NCBI RefSeq assembly: GCF_964204645.1 | Contig: NC_134029.1 | Coordinates: forward strand, 15,678,850-15,742,849 | Source of the DNA: Tubulanus polymorphus | Taxonomy: Eukaryota > Nemertea > Palaeonemertea > Tubulaniformes > Tubulanidae | Direction: 5' to 3' | DNA length: 64,000 nt | Shown: positions 42,752-55,537 of the stretch, in pieces | How the letters are laid out: each line of letters begins with the position of its first letter | How positions within the stretch are numbered: the stretch's first letter is position 1 | Position numbers and translations under genes: made by a program | The notes under the pieces: model-generated | The model's input: only the letters and a program-made list of their open reading frames with translations | What the model was told of the DNA's origin: nothing | Databases searched by the model: none

Positions 42752-43755
42752 GAATTCTTGACAACTCTGAAAACTGCGGTATTCTTGACAATGGTTTTCT
42801 CCTCATAAACTTATTTGAATGTTATATTTCTCGGCAATAAGGGTAAAACCCTTGTGTATCCTTTGATCCATTGTTTCTTTCCTTGCTTTCGTTTATATTT
42901 TTCACTCATTTATCGCCATTCGCTCTTCTGTGACAGTGGTATTATTGAGTTTCAACAGCAGTCTCAATTCATAGGCAGTGCTGCCATCTTCTAACGATAT
43001 CATAAACTATTCCGCATTCATTATCCAACTCATTCAACAGTGCCATCTTTCGTGATAAAACTTTCGAACTTTGTTCCAGCGTCAGCTTTCATATAACTTT
43101 TTGTACTGAGATTGAACCTTAGGAAAATTACGACTAATGCGCGTCAGTTGCTCGTAAGTATTTGCTTCTGCGAGCAACGACTACCGCTGAAGAACATAAT
43201 TCAAAGTTAATGTTACATTTTTCTGGGAAACTGTCACGTATAATGTCCTTTTGTGATTATTTCGGTTGAATAATGATATTTTTATGGGCAACGCTGTTGC
43301 GCTAACGACAAATTAACGGGCTTTGGCAATGTCGTTCGCTAATGAGATGGGTTGGAGAATTGACTATATATACTGGGGTTTTTGGACCGTGGGGGAGACC
43401 GCTAGAAATATTTAGATCGTTGAGATCAGTTCGTGAAATAAAAGTTATTTTGAAGACAGGAACTCGTTTATTCTTGGACGTTTGTTAACATTCTATCACT
43501 CAAGTGGAATTCAAAGATCCCGTTAGTGACACTTCTTATATTCACATTTGTTGTAATTTGCCCCTTTATTTTCATTTGTTAATAAGTGTTCTTTAATGTA
43601 ATACCCCTCTTGATTACTTAATTTGTCTCTTTGCTCTTGGAAAATATCCCATATTTCTGTTTTTGTTAGCTTGTTTAGAATGCATTTGCCGATGGACAAG
43701 TCGGCATTGTAGGATCGGAAGGAAACCATGGTTAATTGCATCATGTATTCTACAG
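42752..43755. other. intronic sequence, nothing recognised
   Basis: No gene or repeat was recognised before the exon acceptor at 43751-43755 (TACAG). Confidence 0.4.
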
Positions 43756-43875
43756 ATATCGACGAATGTTCCATGGAGCAACGTGTTTGTCAACAAAAAT
43801 GTGTTAACTCCCAGGGAAGCTACACGTGTGGATGTCAACTGGGTTTTGTAGTTTCCATTGATGGCAGATGCAAAG
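43756..43875 (+). CDS. fibrillin-like gene, calcium-binding EGF exon
   Basis: A 120-base phase-1 exon with acceptor TACAG and donor GTAAGA. It encodes DIDECSMEQRVCQQKC, VNSQGSYTCGC and GFVVSIDGRCKG: six cysteines, DIDEC calcium ligands and the CVNSQGSYTC hydroxylation-type site. The symmetrical phase and the module match the exons at 27351, 53816 and 63261, so it belongs to the same gene. The adjoining introns are about 16 and 10 kb. Confidence 0.9.
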
Positions 43876-45500
43876 GTAAGACTGAACATTTACCAAAATA
43901 GACATGATAATCAGAATATTGAGAAAACATCCATTTCGGTAAATGCCTATTGTTTTCCATCATTAGATAATGTTATATCATCACAGATTTTTTACTCTTA
44001 GGTTCAGGAGAGAGGGCTTGGCGTGAGAAACGAAAACGTACGTTTTCACAAGTAGTGATTTCTGGAATACAAATTTTAATTTTAGAAATTGTAATAGTTC
44101 CTATAATACGTTCCCTGTAAAAAAAAACATAAAATGCATGCGTGGGAAACGCCAGTCTGGTAAAAGAAAAAACGCGTGCCCCCCCCCCCCCCCAATTCAT
44201 CACATAGCTGGAGAGAGCGTCATCCTGGGTTGAAGGGTGAGATACGATAATTTTTCTGTAACTACCTTATAGCCTAGATCGATGATAATTAACCCAGAAC
44301 CGTTACCAGAGGTTACGCCTGATAATGGCGGTGTTTCCCATGCCGATGATTACAGGGCTTCTCACAACAGGGATCCTGAAACATCCGACAAAAAGGAGAT
44401 TGTCGAAACCGATGATCAAAAGACTGCCTTGAAGCTTTTGAACAAGTCGTTTTCAAGAAAATTGGAACGCGAATCCATCAATCTACCAAACTTTTTGCTA
44501 CCTTTTCGGCACAAATTATTTAAATACGGAATTAATTTATTTTTCATCCCATTAATGGTGATATAAATTTAAGCGTTTACAATATGCTATACATTTTGAC
44601 GCAATGAAGGATCCCAGCAATCCTTATGCTGTACACTCCGTGGCCGAGACCTTGAATAAAGAGTAGCAAAAAAGAAAAAAGGAAGAAAGAAGGTAAAGAT
44701 AACGATGATGATGATGACGACGACGCCGACGACGACGACGACGACGTAGAATTGACAGAGATGAGAATTCCCCGCTGTAATTCCGGGCTCACCCCTTAAT
44801 GCGTGAGATGCTGATTGTCATCGTATGAGATGTGCCACATAGGGAATAGCCATTACCTTCCAAAATATAAAAGTCGTTCATGATTTCAAGATCGTTCTAA
44901 GTGCTAACACATTTAATTTCTAAAATCTTCCCGGGGTTCATGATAGTGGTTCATAATGGATTTACCACTTAAATTTCGTCTCAGGACAAAATTATTTCTA
45001 AAGATTTTCATATTCCATAGATAAACTTCGGTTTTTATACACAGTCCCCTGGATACCCAACAATGAATATTTTCAAGGGCACTTTGATCAGAGTTATTAA
45101 ACCGATTAACAAATCTTTAAGTAGATTTAAGTAGATTGCTTAGTAGTTTCTTACAGGAACATAGTAGATGAAATGGTTTTTGATCTATCATTACCAAGGT
45201 AGATGTTTCTGAAGGAATCTGACGTTGAAATAACTTTTCATACCACTTTCCTTATCCAAAAGCGTAGAGAAAACTTTATCTTTATCAAGGTTAGCAAGCA
45301 TATATTCTGGAACAGTCTTTTTAAATACCATTCATAGTTCCGCATGCAGTTTGCTTACAAAATCTAATATTTCATATTTATCTCGGTGGGCAGGTTAAGC
45401 CGAACATTTCAGTGGACCATTTAAGGCCGCTTCCGCCACCTACAATGCATAGACCCTAAGTAATTAAAACCTGATGGGGATGCAAAATCTATTTGTTTTA
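43876..45500. other. intronic sequence with hAT relic and simple repeats
   Basis: A 15-base C run lies at 44179-44193 and a (GAT/GAC)n stretch at 44704-44747. A frame at 44282-44566 (94 codons, MIINPEPLPEVTPDNGG...) is unrecognised and only weakly supported. Positions 44775-44945 match the 3' region of the hAT element. Confidence 0.45.
44775..44945 (+). mobile_element. relic of a second hAT copy, 3' region
   Basis: It resembles 40073-40245 of the hAT element. Shared features are AATGCGTGAGA(AG)ATGCTGAT, the TAGCCATTACCTTCCA block, and the run through CG(T/C)TCTAAGTGCT to the TTTCT region, with many substitutions. It shows that the hAT family is present in more than one copy in this gene. Confidence 0.7.
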
Positions 45501-45665
45501 TCTACATATATGGTTATTATGATATAATGTATCTATGACATCATTAACATCATAATCCTTAGATAAATATAAAGGTTCTAATGTAAAATGTTTTATAATA
45601 ATGTTTGTTTTATGAAATTTAATTAAATCAGATACATTTATTTTCAGATTATTATCTCTTTCTAT

Positions 45666-45865
45666 TATAAGATAAAAACCCACTATCTACAGGTGTGACA
45701 CAAACACCTGACGATGATCTCTAGGGTGAGATCGAAACGTCGTGTATTTCGTATATTTTAGATTGTTCGAATTGATGAATTTCTTGTTTTTAAATTCTTT
45801 TGATTTGTAGATAGTGGGTTTTTATCTTATTATCCGTTCACCACGTTTGAGTCTGGTTATCGTTC
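45666..45865. mobile_element. retroinsertion with 13-bp target duplication
   Basis: TATCTCTTTCTAT occurs at 45653-45665 and again at 45866-45878, bracketing 200 bp inside the P4 polymerase sequence. The insert contains an inverted repeat TAAGATAAAAACCCACTATC, with its complement near 45811-45835. It also has a hairpin CTGACGATGATCTC...GAGATCGAAACGTC at 45708-45743. The long duplication suggests target-primed reverse transcription (SINE, LINE or Penelope-like). Confidence 0.75.
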
Positions 45866-45950
45866 TATCTCTTTCTATTTTTCGTATTGCTTCATTGTAA
45901 CAGGAAAATTATCGATTTTCAAATGGTTTATAATGTGTTAAACGCGCTTC

Positions 45951-46436
45951 CGCTCACTGATTATCGCCTTTCATATTCCTCTCTTTGTTTTCAACTGATT
46001 ATCCCCCAGTTTGTCCTCACATTTTTATCACTTAAGTTTGTGTCTTTTGTTTATAGATTACTCTAATCTGTATTGCCCCCTGATTGCTATTGGTTACGTT
46101 ACTATTGTTTTCCAACCGTTATGTCATTACTTTAATCTGTTCCCCTTTCAACTTTTCAATCACTCACTCGGTTCTATTGTTTTGTTTTTGTATAAATATC
46201 TCGTAATATTCTCCTGTTCTAAGTACGCCTAATGATGGCTTTAGCCGAGACGTTGCGCAAATATATTTTCTCTTATTCATGTTTCTCGTTTTGGCTATAT
46301 TTATTGTGGGATTTCTCGCGTTTATTCATCATACACGGATATTGTGTTTTCTTCTCCTCTCTTTATAATGTGTTATTCAATAAGCATGTTGATTACAATC
46401 TTCAACTGGATGCATACAAGAAATAATAAACCATAG
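45951..46436. other. unrelated segment within P4
   Basis: It interrupts P4 where about 60 bp of polymerase sequence is missing. It contains CTAATGATGGCTTTAGCCGAGACG at 46230-46253, similar in form to the hairpin in the neighbouring retroinsertion, and ends near an A-rich stretch (AAGAAATAATAAA). It is possibly a 5'-truncated retroelement. It has no recognisable protein. Confidence 0.45.
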
Positions 46437-49400
46437 AAAACATCATCAGAATTGTGTACACTTATAACAGCGTTATTTCTAAATGGTAATTTAATATAGC
46501 ATTATGTATTTATATTATCATCTTTAAAATATAAATTATTTTCATCAATAGCTTTTGATTTGTTTGATTCATTTTATTTTGTATTATAGACATGTAAAGT
46601 CATGAATATTATTTCATAAAATAAATACCCAGATCCTTAAAAATATCGGCCCTGCAATTTTATTCTTAACATTATCATAACATATCTTCGATTTGCTGTG
46701 TGTATGTTGTTTTGAAAAAAAAAATCAAACTGATGACAACTTATCTTTGAAAATTCTAATAATTATTTTCATGATATTTCCCATAATTTCAAAACATGTT
46801 TAATTTTTTTCTAATGTTTTACCTTTGTAAAATTTAGATTCGATAACTGCTGGGCCAATATTAGATTTAAACGCTTCAATTATCTCTATACCTTTTTGAT
46901 ATCCAATAAATTGCTTTAATTTCTTACATTTTGCAGAAACGATTTTTTATTTTCTAATTTTTTTATTTAATTTTATTTCTTATCTATCATCATCATATTC
47001 TGATTTTGATTTATTTTCTGAATGTGTCATAGATTCATTATGTCTATAATTTTTAGATTTAGCTATATTAATTTTACATATTGGACAGTAGTATTTCTTA
47101 CGGTGTTGTCATACTGCAGGATGAATGATTCGCGGAATTTAAAAAAAACACAGAATTTAAAATCATATTTAGAAAGCATATAACATCTGTTTATATTATA
47201 TTTAGAAAGATATTATGCATTATAGAATTATTTCTAATTGCAATATTATAGGTTGAAAATTATTTTGTTGAGAGATTGTATAATTTAGTTTTCAGGCTAG
47301 AGGGTGGGATACTGATTACATTACAAAATTGTTTTTGCATAATCTTATATTCTGAAATATTATATAGATTATAATATGATAGGTTTAATATTATTTTGTT
47401 GAGAGATTGTATAATGTGGTTTCCTGGCTAGAGGGAGAGAGAATGAGCAAAACAATTATAATAAGTAATTGAAAATTCTGAATACATTATAAAAACGGTA
47501 TAAGAGTGGGTTAAGAATGGATTTGAAATATACTCATGAAAACTTTGATAGCGTGGAAACGCCATCTTGAAATCACACTCGATATCGGTATAAATAAAGC
47601 GGGCTTAATATGAATCGAATCACGTCGGATCTTATGTGAACGGGACTAAATTGCAATTCACTAGCATAACACCTAGTTTCTTCAAATCGCAGAAATGCAG
47701 AAACGTAGAAACTGTTAATTTTACGGACAATGTTAAGGATTCATAAGAGCTGCCTGTTGTCAGTAACCCGAAGCTGCATGCAAACATATTTTTACTACAG
47801 CTGCACACAAACGAATTGGACCTTCGAACTCACTCACACTGCTTCCTCGTTTACGATTTTTAGGCTCGTTGCTGAGAAAATTTTAAAAAATTTGCTAATG
47901 TCAGCGGGCTATTTATACCACAAGTGTCGTTCATTGTTTATCTGTTAATCTGTAGCTGGAAACGCTTGCAAATTGATTTAAGTGTCTATGTGAGAGAAAG
48001 AATATTTCGATTTTTCAACGAATCTTTAAAAAACCAGCAAGTGTTACATCTTCGATATGATGAGCGGTTCCTGAACTTCGCTGAAAAAGCTGAAACACTG
48101 AAACCCTGAAATAAAAACGCTGAAATTTCTGGGAATTTCCGAAAAACGCCAAAATTTCAGGGAATTCCCGAAAACGCTGAAATCGTGCTAGGTACCGACA
48201 AAACACGTTTTGAAATATTTTCCGGGCCGGTATCCGCTGCCGATTCCTGAACCGTGTCTTAGTCTCTACCTTCGGTTACGGAGACATGCGTGGACAGTAT
48301 GTGTGGAGTATACTTCTAGAAGGCCACTTGTTGGACAAATTAATTCGCTTGAAATCCGAATTTTCAATTCATACAGGCAGCATAATGAGGAAAACCCATT
48401 CACAAACCGTGCAAGCCAACTTAAACACTATGCTCAATATTCCAAGAATATGGTTTACTTCTGCAAGACGCAAAAAATCTTATTTGACCGCTCATGTATA
48501 AAACATGATTATCACTCATGAGCAACTTTTCTTGTGTCAACATGTTGATGGGCGACGGACTATGGTATTCTCTGAAGGAGGTAAATTGAATTTGACAGCT
48601 AGTTATATAAATGATGCAGCTTTGGACAAAAGGGATCTAACTAAATTTCTTTTAATTCACCGTGGAATGGAATGGATTGACGCCAATGGCATGCAGTGGG
48701 CCCCTACGTGTGGGTCATTCTAATTAGCGTCAACCAATTAATCTAAATCGGGCAAACCATTCAACAATTGTGAATAATTTATTTGCTGTGGTGTGATAAT
48801 AATTAGTTTTTTTAAAAGAAATGACATACTTACTGTTTCATTAGGATATGAAGCAATTGAACCAGAACTCAAGCCCGAGTTAAGCGAACTATTGATTCTG
48901 ATATAATGTAAGAACTGATATCCTTTGTGTACTCTTGCAGAATGTGTTATGTATTATTTTAAGCTGTTAAATAATATAGTTAGACAAACGTACAATTATT
49001 GGATCTTTCTTGTTGAGTCGTTTAATTTTGTGAGTTTAGAGTTCCAGTCAATCCACAATGTGCAGTGCCTTGCCTTCATCTACATTAAAGCCAAGCCTGT
49101 GTATGGGAAAATGTCGTTCGACTCTTATAAGCCAGACAAATCAAAGCATGCAATATATTGCAGATAGTAGTCTCCAGCAAGTTGAAAGAGAAAGTAAACC
49201 AGGTTTTACCCCGTACCCTACCCGGGAACAAAAGACACTTCAAGACTCCTTCCTCCTTGTAGAAATATGGCACCCAATCGTAGCAAAGCTAAGTACAGTA
49301 TACCATGACGGTTGAACCTTTATCAACGAATTTCAATGACACCGAAAATAGAATCAAAATAATCATAAGTTCCATGCTATATGCTTAAAATTTCACGGCA

Positions 49401-49712
49401 GCGCGGCGGATCGCCGATCGGTCACGCTCGAGCAGCAGCAACAACATCGCGGTCGGCAACAACATTTAGTCTCCGCCCTTCTTTCACCAAATAAGGAATT
49501 CGGTTCCGCTAGCCACGTGCACTGCTTATTTACTTGAGCCGTAGATTCCCGGTACTCGACATTACCGGAGGATTAGAAACAAATGAATATTTTTTGTAAG
49601 AGAAATCAATTTTTGTATTGACATTTGAATTTTCCTGCTTAATTAATTCGATTCTTTCTGGCAGAAAATAATATTCCGATTGATGCGTTTCAACGCGTCT
49701 TCCATTTTTCTC

Positions 49713-49799
49713 CGTATCGTATCGTATCGTATCGTATCGTATCGTATCGTATCGTATCGTATCGTATCGTATCGTATCGTATCGTATCGTATCGTATCG
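49713..49799. repeat. (CGTAT)n microsatellite
   Basis: About 17 uninterrupted copies of a five-base unit CGTAT. Because five is not a multiple of three, the repeat reads as a repeating pentapeptide (RYDTI) on the minus strand; this is not a gene. Confidence 0.95.
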
Positions 49800-50538
49800 G
49801 TTACAACCAACGGGAGGCATTATTTGCCTATTTCTAGTTTGTCTAATTAATCCGTAATAAAAAAGTTCGTAGTAATCTTCTTGTCCTTTTGTTTTCGGAT
49901 GGTGCTAATTTCTAAATTAACAACCAGGTCAAAATTCTTCAATCTTGCAAATAACCAGTCTCAGTCTGACTCAGTTTCACTTCGAAATGTCGGTTATATA
50001 GTGGTTCTGCAAAGTGGTTTAAACCATTGAATAATTCTTGATACACTAATCTAAATCGAAATAGTTTTTAGCAGTGATAAACATAGCTACGGGTAAGCCA
50101 AAGACCAAAAATTAATATTAATAACTAATTCAGTTGGAAAATTGGGTTTTTTTGGCAGAAAATTGAATTCATTATCTTAAAAGCCCAAATTTTCTATAAC
50201 CAGAAATGAATCAAACCTTAGAGTTACAGTTTCATCGTGTTTCCCCCTCCGCCAACCCTCTGGCATTATTTTTCATTTTTCCAAGTTTTATCTAAGAATT
50301 GATATGCTTTGGGCCCAAAGTACAATTTCAATTTGAAATAAAATTGATCAAAATTACTTTCCAGTTCCATGGGATTGACTACAATTAATTTTCTCTGTGT
50401 GTTCCTAGTCAATGACAATATTTTGAGTGTATTTCGTTTATACACTCAAAATACACAATACATACACAATTCACAATATCAAAATATAGCTGCATAGCAG
50501 CGATAACGGGTTTCTGCCTAACTGGTTCATATGTTGCA

Positions 50539-50832
50539 ATGGGAAGCGTAAAAAAGATTTCATCGAAATTATTCAAATCCGTCCATAACATAGGACTATT
50601 TCCAAGACGCGCAACCTGGGTCAACAATATGCTGGATTATGTGGATCCAAAAGGGCTACCATGTAAAAAGTACCGATGTACCAAGTCTAATCAAAATGGC
50701 TTTGAGGATACCGAAGATATGGTCCCCCGGTGGCAGTTGTATCAACTTAAACGTCGCGTGTCGAGGCAGGTGGTGGCAAAAAAAAGAAATACTTCCGGGA
50801 AAATTTTTTTGAAGACGCAAGGCATTGACTGA
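50539..50832 (+). CDS. unrecognised 97-codon frame
   Basis: Starts MGSVKKISSKLFKSVHNIGL. It contains a CKKYRCTKSNQNG segment and a basic QLKRRVSRQVVAKKR stretch. Composition is protein-like and it lies inside the long inverted-repeat pair, directly after the repeat shared with 40673. No domain was recognised; it may be a decayed exon of a transposon gene. Weak evidence. Confidence 0.25.
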   Translation: MGSVKKISSKLFKSVHNIGLFPRRATWVNNMLDYVDPKGLPCKKYRCTKSNQNGFEDTEDMVPRWQLYQLKRRVSRQVVAKKRNTSGKIFLKTQGID

Positions 50833-53815
50833 TCAATTGTGTTGTTTTCATTCTTAATTTACATTTGATTTGGCAGGTCATCTTGCTTAGCAGTCCGTTT
50901 GTCAAAGCATCAAAGCAACACAGTCCAACTTGTTCATGTCTCAGATGCAGCGGGCCAGGGCGGTCATTATATTGCTAACTTATCCAAATTACACTTACAA
51001 CAGCCCAACGTTTTTCAGTGTGTAAACTTTATCATATCTGCATTATAGGACATTCAGGAATTGAATTTTAGCCATCTGAGCCCTCGGCTTGATTCGAGCA
51101 TTTTCTAAATTTCTGAAGAATGCTTTCTCTGGTTTTAAGATCCATTCAATTTCAATCAAAGTCAATTAAATTTTCATTTTATTGAAAGAAATTCTACTGA
51201 TTACAGATTTTGAACTGAATGATGTGTTGATTTATCCAAGCCAAAAAAATTACAGCAAAATCAACTGGTGATCAACGAGTTGAAGTTTTCATTTATCTTC
51301 GGATATTTGTCTACCCCCTGATGATACAAGCTTTTTGGCTACACCTTTTGAAACATCAACGCCTGATCTAATCACACCAATTAGTCAGCCACAGTTGATT
51401 TTCATGCCATCTGACCTCTTTGCACCTGTAATTAAGCAATGAAATGTAATAATTACTCGGTTATATAATATCATAGAGGAGTGAAAGAAAGTATAATAAC
51501 TGATTACTTATCCAAATATTGTAAACATGGCAACTGAAAAAATAACAATTACATAAAACGTCAAGAACTTACAGCATCTGAGACAGTTGCGCTTAAGTTA
51601 CGAGAATGACGAAAAATCTTGATTTAGAACGTACACTTGCACACTGTGGTTTAAATTTATTTCCACCAGCTGCAAGAATCGGCAAAGGAATTGAAGACCG
51701 TAGTGACCAGTTCATTCCACGAATAATAGCTGGAAAGAAAGTAATCGAAATAAATAGTCGTACACATAAATGTAAACCAGCCTCTTACTAACAACTGAGG
51801 CTTTCCACTGTCTCTATTCACTACATTTAGGGCCTATTCTAGGTGTATCCCCCCAAAAAAGCTAGGTAAAGTAGCTAGCCAACAATGATCATTGCTTCAC
51901 CGAGTACTCATTTGCTACCATATGTACTAATATTATAAAGAAATCATGTAAAACATTCCCTGGTTAACGGATTCTCACCTTAAATTACGTAAAAACTGCT
52001 GTCGTTGTCATCGATCTGAGTCGTCGAGTGAACGCGGAGGTAAAAGTCCGTATGAAAATTCCTACCATTTCTGTCCATATTACGTTGAATCGAGCCAAAA
52101 ATCTTCAGGAAATGTAGCCAACGTAAATTGATTTACGAATAGAATTAACCAATTGACTCATTTTAAGGATCATGGTTTCGTGAAATTCATTAAAGGTCCT
52201 AAAACTCGCGATGAATTTAAGCCGAAAATGATTTCAACCATCCGCCATGTTTCATTCATAAGACACTTATTACGCACCGGCTGTAGTTATCGTTCGTGGG
52301 AAATGACGGATCCGGACTAATTGTTAGGCCGATTCCGTGATTTACGGTTGACTCAAGGTCGTGCGGTAAATTTTAGGCTTTTCGGGGTGCACTTTTATCA
52401 ATGGATGACGATTCTTTGCGTTATTCTTGTCGCTGTTTAGACCCGGTAATTATGCGGGATTAATTCATAATCGATTACTATACGCAAATTCGAAATGGTC
52501 AGGCGCTGAGTTATATTTCTGACAGAATTTAAAATTACGTTTATAAGCGGTTGGTAGTCGAATCTAAGAGGAGTTACATTTTATGAAAAATTTTTGGCTG
52601 GAAGGTGGACCATAAATAATAATAATAATCAACAGGAATACAAGAGGGTTTCTGCGAAAGCAGCAGAAACCCTAAATACACGAGGTTGTTTTCGAATCGA
52701 AATGATTTGTTAGTATAGAAAATCAAATTAAATCAAGCTGTGACGAAGCGTCCGTCACTTAGATTTCATCTATTACATATTATTACTGTAATTAAGAATT
52801 TATTCAATGTTAGATCGTACCGGTATATGCACATAAAACAAAAAACACATCTAACAATCCACGCAATCAGCAATCGATCAAGTCGAACATGACGACGACC
52901 TTAAGGCATGTCTCTGTAACCGAAGGTAGAGACTAAAACATGGTTCAGGACTCGGCAGCGGACACCGGCCCGGAAAATATTTCAAAACGTGTATTGTCGG
53001 TACCTCAACGATTTTAGCGTTTTTCGGGAATTCCCTGAAATTTCGGCGTTTTTCGGGAATTCCCTGAAATTTCGGCGTTTTTCGGAAATTCCCTGAAATT
53101 TCAAGGTTTTTATTTCAGCGTTTCAGCGTTTCAGTGTTTCAGCCTTTTCAGCGAAGTTCAGGAACCGTATGATGAGTTTCCTTTTTCATCTGTAAATGAT
53201 TTCCTGACGCTGAGTATTACATTTGCAGGTTACGCATAACTCTTGGGTCCCTTCCAACTTTATCATGATATGATTGGATTTTTTATGAGTATGTAATGTC
53301 TAGTACACATTTTTTCAAAACCGTTGTCGGCACTATCGGGTTTTCTTATGTGCTTCAGCATTGGGTTTTGAATGAATTCTTAAGCAGCAGAATCATAAAT
53401 CTCAGTTTATTGATTTAATTGAAAATCATTCGTGGCTCATAACGACTGTGAATTTGGCTTCGTCGTCTGCATAATTTCAACAACACGGTATAACGGAAAT
53501 GACTGAAATTGAGCTAGATAAAGTAAAATTCAATTTAGCTTTATTGTCCGTTAAATTAACTCACCAATTTCTGCGTTTCTGCATTTCTGCGTTTTGAAGG
53601 AACCGCATAACACCATCCGATTTAACAAGTACTCTTAATTAACAATATAGAAATCCAATAGCATGACATAATTATGCAATATGTGAAGTGTTGACTCAGC
53701 TGTGCTAGGCAGCCTATGAAATGCAGCTGATTCCTTTGAGCTAGGCTTCTAGTTTTAAACGTAGAAGAGTTAATTTACCGCTATATATGTATCATCGAAA
53801 CATTTTGAATTGCAG

Positions 53816-53941
53816 ATATTGATGAATGTGACCAAGATCAAAATAAGTGCCGCCCATCAGGAGTTTGTGTCAACAGCGCTGGCAGCTTTAAGTGCGCCTG
53901 TCGTAGAGGTTTCCGAATGGGCGAGGATGGGAAATGCACAG
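53816..53941 (+). CDS. fibrillin-like gene, calcium-binding EGF exon
   Basis: A 126-base phase-1 exon with acceptor TTGCAG and donor GTAAAC. It reads DIDECDQDQNKCRPSGVC, VNSAGSFKCAC, RRGFRMGEDGKCTG. All six cysteines, the calcium-binding N-terminus and the CVNSAGSFKC hydroxylation-type site are present. It is the most canonical of the four EGF exons here. Confidence 0.92.
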
Positions 53942-54783
53942 GTAAACGAGACGCTGAGCTAAACAGAAGTAGCAAATATTTTCAGCAAAATCTTTAACAA
54001 TAAAATTACTTCAAGCGTAATTTCAAACAAAGTATAAAAGTTTGCCACATGGTAAAAGCTCAGCAAAGTTAAGAATATTTCACAAACTCAACGGTTATAA
54101 GGCCTACGTTTATAGAACTATTCTGTACAACTGTGGTAGAATGGCGGAAATCAATTACTTTTAGACTGCTTCCGTAGAGTGATTGCACGTAATTCAAGCT
54201 TCAAATGTAAATCACTTCTGATCATATTGAAATGAATGGATATCGAATCTTTGTAAAAAGATAACTATCGTATTCAGTAGTTAACAAACACTTAGTACCA
54301 GTAAATTTTTTTTTAATTTTTTCATTAAACACTGAACACCTGAATGACAGGTGCGCGAATTTTCTGAACGCGCACTGGCTATTTTATATGCGTGCGACGT
54401 CGCACGGTCTATACAGTGATTACAACGTGCGCTGTACTCACATTATCATTGCAAGTTTTCTTCCTACTCGATGCCGACTGAATTCACGGTTAAGCATTGG
54501 AATTATTATTTTCATCATAACTCCAATCATTTTAAACGTAATCAATATTTGACAATTTTTACCTTCAATTGGCGTAGTAGCACGGTAGACAAACACGACG
54601 ACTAAGACGAGATTAAAACAGTACCAGTATAGTTTCCCACGCCATATGAGACATAAAGCGCAAGCTGATCAATGTAATATGCATACAAATCAGGTCATAT
54701 GAGATAAACACGGATAACTAAAACTTTGGGTAACATGAAATATCAATATGAATTTAGAAATTCCTGCGAGCTTGAATGCAGCG
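53942..54783. other. intronic sequence, nothing recognised
   Basis: No gene or repeat was recognised between the cbEGF exon and the target duplication of P3. Confidence 0.4.
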
Positions 54784-54789
54784 CGTAGC

Positions 54790-55535
54790 AGTAATTGTAT
54801 ATATATTGTTCTAGATCAAAGGTCGAACGGTCGAGCTCATTCAAAAATAAATATTAAAGTAATTTAAAACTATGATATATATTCATAGCCGTGTGTATTT
54901 CATATATTATAAATAGATATTTATTCAAAAATATTAATAATTTCAATTTTAAAAGCATATTGTCTGAAATCAATTGGTCAATTGGTATCCATATAATCAA
55001 ATATATTCTAATAATGATAATTATTCTATTATTTAATCTACAATACACACGGCTATGAAAATATATTATAGTTTTAAACTACTTTTAATATTTGTTTTAT
55101 AATGAGCGCAATCTTTCAACCTTTAATCTAGAACTATATATGAAAATCATATTTATGAAAATTTTAATAAAAAATTTGATATAAAGATAGAGAGTAAACA
55201 AATACACAGTGAATTCTTAGATAGAATTAAAGATAATACAAATGTCAAATCTGTAGATTATATTCATAAACAGATTTAACAATCTATAAGAAATATTTAA
55301 TTACAAATATTGAAACAATTACTAATAGGTATGGAGATAAATTAGTTATCCACTTAGAATGTGAAGGATTAAAAGGAAATAAATGTAAATTCAGAACATA
55401 TTTACCAGATAGATTTCATAGAATATCTAATGAAGATATCGAAGAGTTATGTTCTGGAATATTCGATTTCATATATAAAGGTAAGAATGAAAAAGGGCAC
55501 CATGATATAGATTTCGAATGAAAAATACATAAAAT
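54790..55535 (+). repeat. P3 left terminal inverted repeat
   Basis: Complement of about 62190-62984. The outer ~340 bp (54790-55135) is a nested foldback with CTAGATCAAAGGTCGAACGG at one end and its degenerate complement at the other. The inner part carries the 113-residue gene and its TTTTAATAAAAAATTTGAT promoter-like motif. Confidence 0.85.
55187..55521 (+). pseudogene. 113-residue protein homologue, left copy
   Basis: It aligns with 18100-18441 of P1: ESKQIHSEFLDRIKD..., YLITNIETITNRYGDKLVIHLE, TYLPDRFHRI, GHHDIDFE. The start codon has become ATA (55187) and a frameshift follows near 55265. Non-functional. Confidence 0.8.
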
Positions 55536-55537
55536 AA

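Larger units (their letters stand above)
45502..47105 (-). mobile_element. P4: Polinton relic, polymerase N-terminus and zinc-finger gene
   Basis: 45502-45665 matches the P1 polymerase N-terminal region (HFTLEPLYLSKDYD, ERDNNLKINV). 45879-45950 and 46437-46660 continue upstream codons with gaps. 46780-47095 matches the two-finger gene, ending near TTACATATTGGACAGTAGTA. The gene order is that of P1, all on the minus strand. A 200-bp retroinsertion and a roughly 490-bp unrelated segment interrupt it. No termini were found and the frames are destroyed. Confidence 0.8.
47664..53612. repeat. long inverted-repeat pair bracketing 4.6 kb, possible DNA transposon
   Basis: 48065-48290 is complementary to 52908-53163 over roughly 230 bp. 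This covers arrays of CTGAAATTTC(A/G)GGGAATTCCC units, then ACACGTTTTGAAATATTTTC and the GTCTCTACCTTCGGTTAC box. Outer blocks near 47672-47735 and 53545-53605 (CGCAGAAATGCAGAAACG) also pair, although the sequence between has diverged. The interior has short unrecognised frames on + at 48505-48723, 50539-50832 and 51606-51791. Either one large transposon or two inverted copies of a smaller element. Confidence 0.55.

Noticed and set aside
42387-42806. Two long minus-strand frames in GC-rich DNA
   Set aside because: Explained by the GTCGCA array of a MITE, where stop codons are rare.
49530-49820. Minus-strand protein with repeating RYDTI
   Set aside because: A pentanucleotide microsatellite read in frame.
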